Of a stretch of DNA of 64,000 bases, positions 43,787 to 51,812 are shown one piece after another; the stretch's first letter is position 1, and each line of letters starts with the position of its first letter. The notes under the pieces were generated by a model. It was given only the letters and a program-made list of their open reading frames with translations, made no database searches and was not told where the DNA came from. The stretch is from Symsagittifera roscoffensis. Lineage: Eukaryota; Xenacoelomorpha; Acoela; Convolutidae. The stretch is from NCBI RefSeq assembly GCF_963678635.1, contig NC_087068.1, forward strand, positions 21,853,029-21,917,028, given 5' to 3'. A program made the position numbers and the translations under genes.

Positions 43787-46735
43787 TCAGAGGGAATTCA
43801 GAGATTGCCTCCGGCAGCTTCTTGTAATCGCCCAGTCCTTCGTCTCTTCTCTCACTTTGTGATATGCTGCAGTGAGACGAGGCACTCTGGTTATTTCACC
43901 ATTCGTTTTATCATAGGGTCTCAGATTCCAAAGCTTCGGAAACACTTCAATGTGTCCTCTTTCTACTTCTCCCATGCGATCACGAAAGTGATCGTCAAAA
44001 TTGATGACTGTCATCTCTGGCTCTGATATTTCCGTAAACAACAGATCTTCACTCATGAGCTCCCGCAATGTGTGCTGCTCACACCAGCTCAGTGTACTAC
44101 CGTCCACTGCTGATATGAGGTTCAGGTACAGCACCGACCTCCTAAATGCTTTCACTTTAACGTCAGGGAACGCAAACGTGACTGCTGGTCCATAGATCAC
44201 CGTCACAAACTCCGTGACTCCTCTGATCAGCGCCAAGGGATCGGTTCTCATAGCCAAGCTCAGATCGGTTAACAGCGGCATGCCTCCAACATGTCGTCTA
44301 ACATCTTCCTCTCTTTCAATCGTCTCGTCTTCTCCCGTTGCAAAGCGATTTTGTTGTAAGAGATACACGATAAGAGTGTGTCTCAGGTCTCTTATCTTGT
44401 TCCACGAGTCCGTGGATTTCTTCATATCCAAGTTCCTCACTCTCTCTCTCATCTGCCCTGGACAACGTGTCAGTTTCATCAGTCCTCCCAAGTTTCCGTG
44501 GGTAATTGCAATCAATGTCAGAAGTCCATCTAGCCGCAGGTTCTGAATTCCATCGGTGAGCAGCATCGCCGGTCCTTTCACGAAACTCTCCGCTCCGAAT
44601 GTCACGAATAAGGGTATTAATTCCACTATCGATACTCTCACCACTGCTTGGAGGAATTCCTTTATCAAATAGTGCGAGACTTTCGGATAGACTTTTGCCA
44701 AGAAGGACGCGGTCCATCCGGCTCCCAACCCTTCTAGCATGCTGTCTGTCCTTTCAAAGCCCTCCTGTCCTTTCATTTCCTGGGTCCAGAAGGTTTCCAG
44801 AGTAATCTGACACATTCTGTTTACAAACTCAGCAGTCTTTTCTCCGGCATTTTCCGCCAGGTTCACCTCCTTCAACAAGTAGGCATGCATCTTCGTGATC
44901 ATCACGCGGCCTTGCTCAAAAGCATCTGCACCCAATGCCGCTACTCTAGGGTTCAGGTGTAGCCACTGGTTGGCTTCCGGTTTGGTTCTCAGAATCATCG
45001 CCTCCAGATGAGCTCTTGTCTCCAGTGAATTTTTCCTTCTTGTGTCTTCACCTGCCACTTCCATTGCTCGGAACCATAAGTCGTTGGACATTGCCGCGAT
45101 CACTCGATGGTCGTCGTCTATTCCCGGTTTCAGTTTGAGTTGTCGACTGAAATTGGACAGTTCCAACCCCAGCACTTCGTCCAACACTAACATGTGTAGC
45201 GCGTGGTCCTTGAATCTTCTCATCGCGTTTGAGATATCTGACCATACTGCAGGCAGTTCAGCCTTAAGTGGCCTCAGGTTCTCCATTTCTATCAGGCGAT
45301 TCGGGGCTGATATGATCACATCATATTTTCCTTCCGAGAGCAAGGCCACAATTGCATACACGAATTTCAGTCCATCCGGGAGATGTGCATATCCCGGAGA
45401 CGACGCGAATTTTACTCTCAATGCCACTTTACTGAATGAACCCTCCTTCGTTGCATCCACCACTTCACCCATCGACTCAAGGATGTCTTTTATCGCTGGC
45501 CATACTGCGTTTTCTGCTGCTGTTGTAGGATCTCTGAGTCTGCTCAGAAAACCTCTACTGTGTAGATGGTCATTGATGCCAGCAAACACAATCGTAATTG
45601 GATTCATGTCCGTCTGCCTTTGTACCCCTATAGCCAAAGATACTGATTGCAGTAGGTCCAGGTCGACCGCTGCCAACATTATGACGTCCGGCCAAAACAA
45701 AGACTTGGAAGTGTACACGAACTCTGAATTCGCTACTACCATAATCTTGGCCTTCCTCATCTCTGCTTTGTCATAGGCGGCGAAGATGGTTTCATCTTTC
45801 TTTATCGCTGTCAACCCGCCATATCTCTGGGCATCACCATCTTGGTTCACTAGTTTTGGGTACACTCTTTCCTTCACATGACCAGGTGGTGTCGTCAGCT
45901 GCCTGAATATCTTCACGTGTTGTCCAATCGGCGCTCTCGTCGTCAGGAATCTTCCTGGTCTCTCTTCACGATTCCCCTCATCATGGTTCAACCTCACATC
46001 TTGCAACGGTCTCGCATTCACTGGTCCCATCGTGTTGTTAGAGGGCAGTCCCTCCAAGTCAGCAAATCTCAAGGCCGTCGTGGAGCTGAAATTTATGCTA
46101 GCGGCTATCAACCAGTCTATGCCGGTTATCGAGTACAATCTGCTGACGGATAGCATCGCTCCATTCAGCATCCTCCTTGCATCTTCGATGAAGCTTACTC
46201 TCTGGAGATCCAGCTTCATTAGTTCGTCTTTGTATATATGCCAGGGAGACGGTATGGGTCTCGACCACATCAATGAGCCTCTGCTCGGTCTCTCCTCTCG
46301 ACTGGTACTCGTCGTCTCCGATCTAGTATCCGATCTAGATGTGCCTGCTGTCTCTTCGATTGGGTTGACAGGTCCTATTCTTCTCCTAGGATGAATAGTC
46401 CTCCTCATCGGTGCCTCTCCCAATCGATCCTGTACGTCTGTTCTTCGACCTGGTTCGCTGGAGCTTTGTTGCCTGTAGTTCGTGACGGCCGGGACCGTAC
46501 CCAAGCGTGTTTCCAAGCTAGGAGGCACAAAGGTGGTAATCACCGCGTCACTCACTGTTCCTTCTTCCTTCAGCACTCCTGTGTCAAAGAGTTCTGCTTC
46601 CAGCTCGTCCAACCGCTCTTGGAAGACTCGATTCAACCAAGCTTGTCCTTCAATACTGTCGAAGTGGATGCCATCCGTGGTCAGTCTGGCCTGATCCATG
46701 GCTCTCAACTCATGTTCGATGTCCATGAGGATCAT
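43787..46735 (-). CDS. Element ORF M: 982-residue protein with SGNH-like GxND motif
   Basis: The longest ORF of the window. The start ATG is one codon after the TGA of the SGNH hydrolase ORF and in the same frame. Residues 1-90 are helical, 90-160 are a basic Ser/Arg linker, and 330-480 form a mixed alpha/beta region with KIMVVANSEF and ITIVFAGINDHLHSRG (381-396). The latter resembles block III (GxND) of SGNH hydrolases. Residues 500-950 are helical and rich in conserved-looking Leu/Trp. No Ser block I is evident in this part, so an enzymatic role is uncertain. It could be a structural or particle protein. It is cut from its C-terminal part (ORF N) by a frameshift near 43835. Confidence 0.8.
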   Translation of the reverse strand: MILMDIEHELRAMDQARLTTDGIHFDSIEGQAWLNRVFQERLDELEAELFDTGVLKEEGTVSDAVITTFVPPSLETRLGTVPAVTNYRQQSSSEPGRRTDVQDRLGEAPMRRTIHPRRRIGPVNPIEETAGTSRSDTRSETTSTSREERPSRGSLMWSRPIPSPWHIYKDELMKLDLQRVSFIEDARRMLNGAMLSVSRLYSITGIDWLIAASINFSSTTALRFADLEGLPSNNTMGPVNARPLQDVRLNHDEGNREERPGRFLTTRAPIGQHVKIFRQLTTPPGHVKERVYPKLVNQDGDAQRYGGLTAIKKDETIFAAYDKAEMRKAKIMVVANSEFVYTSKSLFWPDVIMLAAVDLDLLQSVSLAIGVQRQTDMNPITIVFAGINDHLHSRGFLSRLRDPTTAAENAVWPAIKDILESMGEVVDATKEGSFSKVALRVKFASSPGYAHLPDGLKFVYAIVALLSEGKYDVIISAPNRLIEMENLRPLKAELPAVWSDISNAMRRFKDHALHMLVLDEVLGLELSNFSRQLKLKPGIDDDHRVIAAMSNDLWFRAMEVAGEDTRRKNSLETRAHLEAMILRTKPEANQWLHLNPRVAALGADAFEQGRVMITKMHAYLLKEVNLAENAGEKTAEFVNRMCQITLETFWTQEMKGQEGFERTDSMLEGLGAGWTASFLAKVYPKVSHYLIKEFLQAVVRVSIVELIPLFVTFGAESFVKGPAMLLTDGIQNLRLDGLLTLIAITHGNLGGLMKLTRCPGQMRERVRNLDMKKSTDSWNKIRDLRHTLIVYLLQQNRFATGEDETIEREEDVRRHVGGMPLLTDLSLAMRTDPLALIRGVTEFVTVIYGPAVTFAFPDVKVKAFRRSVLYLNLISAVDGSTLSWCEQHTLRELMSEDLLFTEISEPEMTVINFDDHFRDRMGEVERGHIEVFPKLWNLRPYDKTNGEITRVPRLTAAYHKVREETKDWAITRSCRRQSLNSL

Positions 46736-46738
46736 TCT

Positions 46739-47575
46739 TCAGGCATTTCGACTTGCTAGGTTCCTCAAGATGTTGTTCCATCTTACGACTCCCTCGTTGT
46801 GCCTTCTTCCTGAGGCTGTCAGGCTTCTCGTATTCATTGGCACAGTGCAAACGGTCAGTACCGCGCAATTGAATTTCTGCCAGAGGGTAGTAAACAAACA
46901 CACCATCATTGACTCCCATAGTGCTTCCTGCTCGTCTGAACCTCTGGAGATGTCATTCGTCCCAACTAAGATCATCACATTGGGAATCCTCTCTGGATTC
47001 ATCAGTTCCACCATCCGATATAACTGGGCTATCGTCGCTCCTCCAAAGGCCATCACCGTGGTGACCCACGAGGTCCTCAAATTCGACAGCACTCTGACCA
47101 AGCTGTCTCCCAATATCAGATGAGATGTCCCGAGTGGTGGTTGCTGCAGGTTTACAGCCAGGCTCCAGGTAGCTCGATTGAAGCAGGCCCTCGGATCTGT
47201 CTCCGGAACTCCCGTGAAATTATATTTCAATTGATTATTCTTCTGCACGTCTATTATGCGAGACACTTTCTTCGCTGGCATCTTTCGTACTTTCCTCTCT
47301 GGGATTCTCGAGCTCCCCATGAGTGGTGTCACGTTACTTATCCCTTGTCTGATCACGGTCTGGGAGAGTTGTACTCTGCCCGTATCGTCAATCGTTCCAT
47401 AGGGTGCAGTCACCCCGGAACCTGGCGCATTCTTGTTAGCGACCAGTCGTCCAGCTGTCTCTATCAGTTTCCTCACTGTCTGTTCTACGACGGGGTCACC
47501 TAAGGTGTCACTAGGATCCGGGATCGTTACTCGATTTGTCTCTACTGGAGGTCGTGTCTCCGTTGTTTGACTCAT
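46739..47575 (-). CDS. Element ORF L: SGNH (GDSL-type) hydrolase
   Basis: 278 residues. All four blocks of the SGNH fold are readable: LILGDSLVR with Ser158, MAFGGATI with Gly179, ILVGTNDIS with Asn207 and GRRHNEGVVRWN with His259. This family includes esterases and lipases using a Ser-His(-Asp) centre. Residues 1-140 are a basic, Pro-rich N-terminal extension. SGNH/esterase domains are known in ORF1 of CR1-type LINEs, but are unusual in Ty3/Gypsy elements as far as I know. It follows ORF K in frame after TGA-GAA-ATG and precedes ORF M by TGA-AGA-ATG. A role in membrane or lipid interaction of particles is a guess. Confidence 0.85.
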   Translation of the reverse strand: MSQTTETRPPVETNRVTIPDPSDTLGDPVVEQTVRKLIETAGRLVANKNAPGSGVTAPYGTIDDTGRVQLSQTVIRQGISNVTPLMGSSRIPERKVRKMPAKKVSRIIDVQKNNQLKYNFTGVPETDPRACFNRATWSLAVNLQQPPLGTSHLILGDSLVRVLSNLRTSWVTTVMAFGGATIAQLYRMVELMNPERIPNVMILVGTNDISRGSDEQEALWESMMVCLFTTLWQKFNCAVLTVCTVPMNTRSLTASGRRHNEGVVRWNNILRNLASRNA

Positions 47576-47578
47576 TTC

Positions 47579-48325
47579 TCAGAGCTCCATCGGGGACTGC
47601 CCACGAGGAATATCCCTTGCAGGTATCACTTTCTCCACGGCTGTTGTCAACGCCATCTGCTCCGATCGCTCTTTGTATTCCTGCCTCAAGCGCTCAATCT
47701 CTTGACCCTGCTTTTTGTTGCAGTCTTCAAACAACTTTCTCCACATGTCCCGATCTTCCTCCATCTGGAGCATGCTTCTGGTCATCTCGTCCTGCTCCTT
47801 CTTTGTATTTTTCAGCTCATCGTTTATCTCGTCCAGACCTTGCATGGTTTGGCTCGTCTGAACTTCCTGTCCTACTTTCGCCCTTTTTGGTGGCACAGCT
47901 GCTCTCAGTGGTGAACCAGACGAGGTCGCCTCGCTGTTCATCTCCCGATGCATTCTCGTCAGCCCAGGTTTGGGCTTGGAGGGCATTGGCATCTCACCTG
48001 GTTGGTAAGTCCTAGAACTTCCCAATCCAGGCTCATTCGCCAAGTCACTCCCTGAGAGAGCCCCGTTTCTCCACCTCATCACTCTCATGTTCAGGCGGTC
48101 TAGTACTCCTCTTTCTCCATATGCTGCCATCAACAGGACTTCCGTGGGGCGGTCCCCACGGTTGTCGTGCCCCAAGATGTTGATCAGGGCGGTCAGCAAC
48201 ATGACTACCTCTGGGTCCTCCAGAGCGAAGTCTCGATCGATCAGCCGACGATAGATCGCATCTATCATCGGTCCTACATATGCCTCTGCCAGGTCCATCA
48301 ATTCATCCAAGTTGAAGTTGTCCAT
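47579..48325 (-). CDS. Element ORF K: coiled-coil protein
   Basis: 248 residues. Residues 1-90 are helical and hydrophobic (LMDLAEAYVGPMIDAIYRRL, VVMLLTALINILG), 90-160 are a Pro/Ser-rich linker, and about 165-235 form a charged coiled coil (LDEINDELKNTKKEQDEMTR, QEIERLRQEYKERSEQ). No enzyme motif. It opens the accessory cassette after a 354-base AT-rich gap and ends with a TGA followed by GAA and the ATG of the SGNH ORF in the same frame. A structural, self-associating role is suggested by the coiled coil only. Confidence 0.75.
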   Translation of the reverse strand: MDNFNLDELMDLAEAYVGPMIDAIYRRLIDRDFALEDPEVVMLLTALINILGHDNRGDRPTEVLLMAAYGERGVLDRLNMRVMRWRNGALSGSDLANEPGLGSSRTYQPGEMPMPSKPKPGLTRMHREMNSEATSSGSPLRAAVPPKRAKVGQEVQTSQTMQGLDEINDELKNTKKEQDEMTRSMLQMEEDRDMWRKLFEDCNKKQGQEIERLRQEYKERSEQMALTTAVEKVIPARDIPRGQSPMEL

Positions 48326-48679
48326 TCTATTCTTTCAAGTTTGATTTGATTCGATTCGATATTTGACTCAAGTGAGTTATTAAATGATCAATCAGGATTT
48401 AGAAAAGAAGTCACAAAAATCACACTTGTCTGTTTCACCTTAACATATATCGTTAAAATTTGCTTAAAAACAGTTCAGATAAAAAAGATATTTATCCTAA
48501 AATTTATTAAAATCAATTGGTTTCTAAAATTTTGGAATTCGACCTAAGATTGGACAGTCCAAACTTTGGATCTATTCCCAAGATCGTCATTTAGTTGTTC
48601 ATGGTCACTAACCCCTACTTACCCATGATCTTAATAACCTAACATATAACATAACATAACATAACACACATATCACATT
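48326..48679 (-). promoter_or_regulatory. AT-rich gap before the accessory cassette
   Basis: This is the only long non-coding gap inside the coding part of the element. It has an ATAAC repeat (about 48635-48665) and several TTTTAG and TTCTAAATCC-like acceptor candidates on the minus strand before the ORF K start codon. It could hold a splice acceptor for a subgenomic mRNA or a second promoter. That is inference from position and composition. Confidence 0.35.
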
Positions 48680-49297
48680 TTACATACAACTTAGTCTTTG
48701 GCCTAACACTCTCTCGCACATCACTAAGCCTATACTTAAGTAATATTTCTTATGTAGATATACTTGTATGTTCGTATCAGAGAATATCACGTGTACAAGC
48801 GCGTACAATTCCCGAGGATGCAGTCTTCCTCTGTTTGGATCGTACACTGGAAGCGAGAGCTCCTTCACGTCCATTTCGACAAGGAAGTCCCTCAGCCTCG
48901 TCAAAGACAAGACTAGGTTCTCTGGGTCCACGTGCTGCTTCTCCGTCGCCCTCGTTACCAAGAAGCACAAGTATTTTCCCGGTATCTGCGACGCCGCCGG
49001 AGGTAAGGCTGCTACGCCCCCTATCCCTGGTCTTTGCTTCCAAAGGAATTCCACGTTTTTGTATTCTCTCTTAAAATCTGCCGCTAACGCTGTCCTAAAA
49101 CTCATGTCTGCTGTGATTGCTATCGCACATGTTCTGTTTGTGAGTATGAAATCACTGCCTGTTAGTATTATGTTACTTGAATATTCATTTGGTAAGTTAA
49201 AATATGACTCAACTACCCTGCCTATGTCAGGTTTCTTAGGTTCTTCGCCTGTCTCTGCTTCTAAGTCTCCTGTTTCTCTCGCTATTCTCAATTTTTT
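48680..49297 (-). CDS. Element ORF J: macrodomain, TARG1/OARD1-like
   Basis: Open from a stop at 49298-49300 to 48680 without an early ATG; the first in-frame Met is about residue 63 (ADMSF). The core reads CAIAITADMSFRTALAADFK, GIGGVAALPP, YLCFLVTRATEK, ENLVLSLTRLRDFL, KELSLPVYDPNRGRL and VIFSDTNIQVYLH. This is the order and pattern of the TARG1-type macrodomain, which binds ADP-ribose and removes it from acidic residues. The loop that carries the catalytic Asp in TARG1 is changed (PNRGRL), and the Lys position looks like Arg, so binding without hydrolysis is possible. It lies 36 bases after the integrase stop. Expression would need splicing, frameshift or a non-AUG start. Confidence 0.75.
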   Translation of the reverse strand, partial: KKLRIARETGDLEAETGEEPKKPDIGRVVESYFNLPNEYSSNIILTGSDFILTNRTCAIAITADMSFRTALAADFKREYKNVEFLWKQRPGIGGVAALPPAASQIPGKYLCFLVTRATEKQHVDPENLVLSLTRLRDFLVEMDVKELSLPVYDPNRGRLHPRELYALVHVIFSDTNIQVYLHKKYYLSIGLVMCERVLGQRLSCM

Positions 49298-49327
49298 TTA
49301 TTATCAAGTTTTCAGTGTGGGTAAGTC

Positions 49328-50406
49328 CTACCCCACTCCCCGGACAAAAATATCCATCGACGTCCCCGTCGATCGCAAACCGGGTATCAAGTCGAGGTTA
49401 GAAGCTGGAATGAGTAGTCGTCCTTCCTGGGCAGCCCAGGAAGGATCATCTCGTTCGGTCTTGATGTATTTCATGCTTCCACGATCCACGTCTTGAATCG
49501 TGATGCTGGTCTCCTCTGGATCCGAGGTCGTTTCATTCAGCCACTCCAAGACACGCAGGTTCGTCAAGTCTTGTTCATATGACTGCTGTTGCTCGTCGTC
49601 GAATTCTACCTCGGGTTTCGACCAGTCGTCAACCCACTCATCGTCATGATCATCGACTATGTCAATGTCTTGTGACACAGTTATTTCCTCTAGACCCACT
49701 ACTTCCTCCACTATCTTCTTTAGATCTATCCTATCCACTACAAAGTCGTCACCGTAAGGATTGTATTTCTTTCTTGGTCTCATCCCGTCCTTCTGACGAG
49801 TCTGTATGGTGAACGGAAGATCCGGTTCCAAGTTCTTGGGAACCTCTATCTGTTCGGGATCCTGCCAATCTTCCTCTGCGTAGGGTAAGGTTTCATCGTC
49901 CGCTTCGATCTGTTCGTTTGGATCCAGGTCCAGCGGTGTATTCGTACCTTCCTCTACGACTTCGTTTCCATCGTTCTTCTCCCTGGTGCCTTTTTCATTG
50001 ACCTCACAAGCAGGATCCATCATCAGATAATCCCCTTCTTCCATGTCTTCAGGTATACACGAGTCTTCTGTCGATGGATTGTGTGGCTTTATATTCTCGT
50101 AGTGTGCGGCTCGGCCAGTACTCAGTCTATAAAAGCGTCCCTCCTGATGCACCTCTGTAATCATGAAGGGTCCCCTCCATTTTTTTAGGAGCTTTTTTGT
50201 CCCTTTCGGTGGTATAACGTTCTGGAATACCCATACGTAGTCTCCCACCGAGTAAGCCTTTGCACCAGCTGCTTTCTTGTCGAATCTTTTCCTCTGCCTT
50301 GCCTGTGCCTGCTGAGTGTTTCGTCTACACAAATCGTTAAGCTCCTGTTGGCGTCTGATCACATCCCTCACGTAGACCTGTGGGGACGTTTTCTTTCCCT
50401 CATATT
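49328..50406 (-). CDS. Element ORF I: integrase C-terminal part with acidic tail
   Basis: Continues the integrase in another frame; the shift lies at about 50406 and the first usable start is GTG, so it is not a separate gene. Residues 35-98 form the C-terminal DNA-binding barrel: VGDYVWVFQNVIPPKG, LLKKWRGPFMITEV and FYRLSTGRAAHYENIKP, with the GP-F motif. The next 250 residues are acidic, low in structure and rich in Asp/Glu. No chromodomain is visible. Such a long acidic extension is unusual for the family. Confidence 0.75.
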
Positions 50407-51812
50407 CTGAATAAGAAGGTTAAGGGTAAAGACTTTTCGTGTCCAGTTAGCATCATGTGTGGACTGACTCCAGTGGTGGAGTGTTGCGTGCTATTATATG
50501 CTCCCATCACATGTGGAAGGTATCTGTCCCAATCGGTCATGTACCTGGAACAATATACTCTCAGCATCGACACTAACGTCCTGTTCTGTCTTTCCACTAA
50601 GCCATTCGTCTGAGGGTGGTATGTCGTGGAGTGAGCCTGAGCGACCTGTGAGCGTCTCATAAGCTCTTTCGTAAGCTCTCCTACGAAAGCTGTTCCATTA
50701 TCCGATTGAAACGTCATCGGACAACCATGTCTTGCTATCCACGTATTGATCAGGTGGTCGCTTGTCTCTTCCGCCGAGGCAGTTATGCAGGGCACGGCCT
50801 CTGCATACTTCGTGAAATGATCTATCATGACCAGCACCTGATTATAACCATTGTCTGTCATGCATATTTTTTGGTGATCTATCTGCACCACCTCGTTGAA
50901 TTCAGACGACTCGATCGATTGTAAAGGAAATCGCAACTTCCTTGGATCCTTGACCTGTTGGCATGACAGACATGCTGTTACCCATTTCTCGCATGCCTTT
51001 TTCATCCCAGGCCACTCAAAGCGCTTCAAGATCCTCTGATATACTTTGTCGATCCCCTGATGGCCCATCTGATCATGTGACCTGAATAATAGTTCTGTCT
51101 GATAGAGTTGCGGTAACACTATCGCGTTATACTTGTATAGGACTCTGTCTTCCTCTCTTCTTTTGCAAGCCACGATCCCGTCCTTGTTCAAATATAACCT
51201 CCCTTCCTTCTGCATGAAGTATTGTCTCAGGATGCGATAACTATCCTCCTCGAGGTACCCTTTATCCGGAGAACCATTCTCGATCCACCTTTTCAGGTTT
51301 CTTGTCATGCGATCATTTCTCTGCGCTCTTAGAAGGTCCGAGAGTCTGTATCTCGCCTTCAAGTATGTCTTCATGACCCTCATCTGACTATTCAGCTCGT
51401 TGGGCTGATGTGTGTCTTCTTCCATCTTAACGCACCAAATCTTCGCCAACGGTTGTGTTTCTTGTTCAAACGGCTGAAGATCAGTCCTGACTACCTCTTT
51501 CTGCGGCAACAGGCTTATCGAACGTTTCGATACCGCTATCGTTTCTAAGTCATCCGCTGCGTTGTCAAAGACTCTTTCGCTTGGTATTAGGTAGCGATCA
51601 CTGTCAGGATCCTGGTACACCTCTCTGTCCAGGTCCCTTGCCCGAGTTTCCACTAGTAGCGTGTGTATCGCTAGTTCTGACAGTTCCGATCCCGAGCTCG
51701 AATTCCTGTCTGAATAGGTGTCCATTCCTGAGCTTCCTGAATTATCCGCCGTCGAAGAGGTTGTGCTGGAGACTGCACGCTCCTCCAGATCATGTCTGTG
51801 CTTTCTTTGCAT
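50400..51812 (-). CDS. Element ORF H: integrase, zinc-binding and catalytic core
   Basis: 470 residues. The first 140 are a Ser-rich and acidic linker from the RNase H side. The zinc-binding HHCC module has His246, His251, Cys281 and Cys284. The catalytic triad is Asp312 (VVQIDHQK), Asp371 (QSDNGTAF) and Glu407 (GLVERQNR), with 35 residues between the last two: an intact DD35E. The enzyme would insert the cDNA into the genome. Its ATG at 51812 lies in the end of the RT-RNase H frame (overlap 23 bases, plus-one frame), and its end breaks into ORF I by a shift. Normally these form one Pol protein. Confidence 0.88.
   Translation of the reverse strand: MQRKHRHDLEERAVSSTTSSTADNSGSSGMDTYSDRNSSSGSELSELAIHTLLVETRARDLDREVYQDPDSDRYLIPSERVFDNAADDLETIAVSKRSISLLPQKEVVRTDLQPFEQETQPLAKIWCVKMEEDTHQPNELNSQMRVMKTYLKARYRLSDLLRAQRNDRMTRNLKRWIENGSPDKGYLEEDSYRILRQYFMQKEGRLYLNKDGIVACKRREEDRVLYKYNAIVLPQLYQTELLFRSHDQMGHQGIDKVYQRILKRFEWPGMKKACEKWVTACLSCQQVKDPRKLRFPLQSIESSEFNEVVQIDHQKICMTDNGYNQVLVMIDHFTKYAEAVPCITASAEETSDHLINTWIARHGCPMTFQSDNGTAFVGELTKELMRRSQVAQAHSTTYHPQTNGLVERQNRTLVSMLRVYCSRYMTDWDRYLPHVMGAYNSTQHSTTGVSPHMMLTGHEKSLPLTFLFRI

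Noticed and set aside
45042-45776. 244-residue plus-strand frame
   Set aside because: It lies antisense to the 982-residue ORF M in the GC-richer element and has no domain; it is a shadow frame. The same holds for the other plus-strand frames between 42136 and 57794.
41900-46735. Envelope gene in the 3' part of the large element
   Set aside because: No signal peptide, fusion segment, cysteine pattern or C-terminal membrane anchor was seen in ORFs M, N or O.
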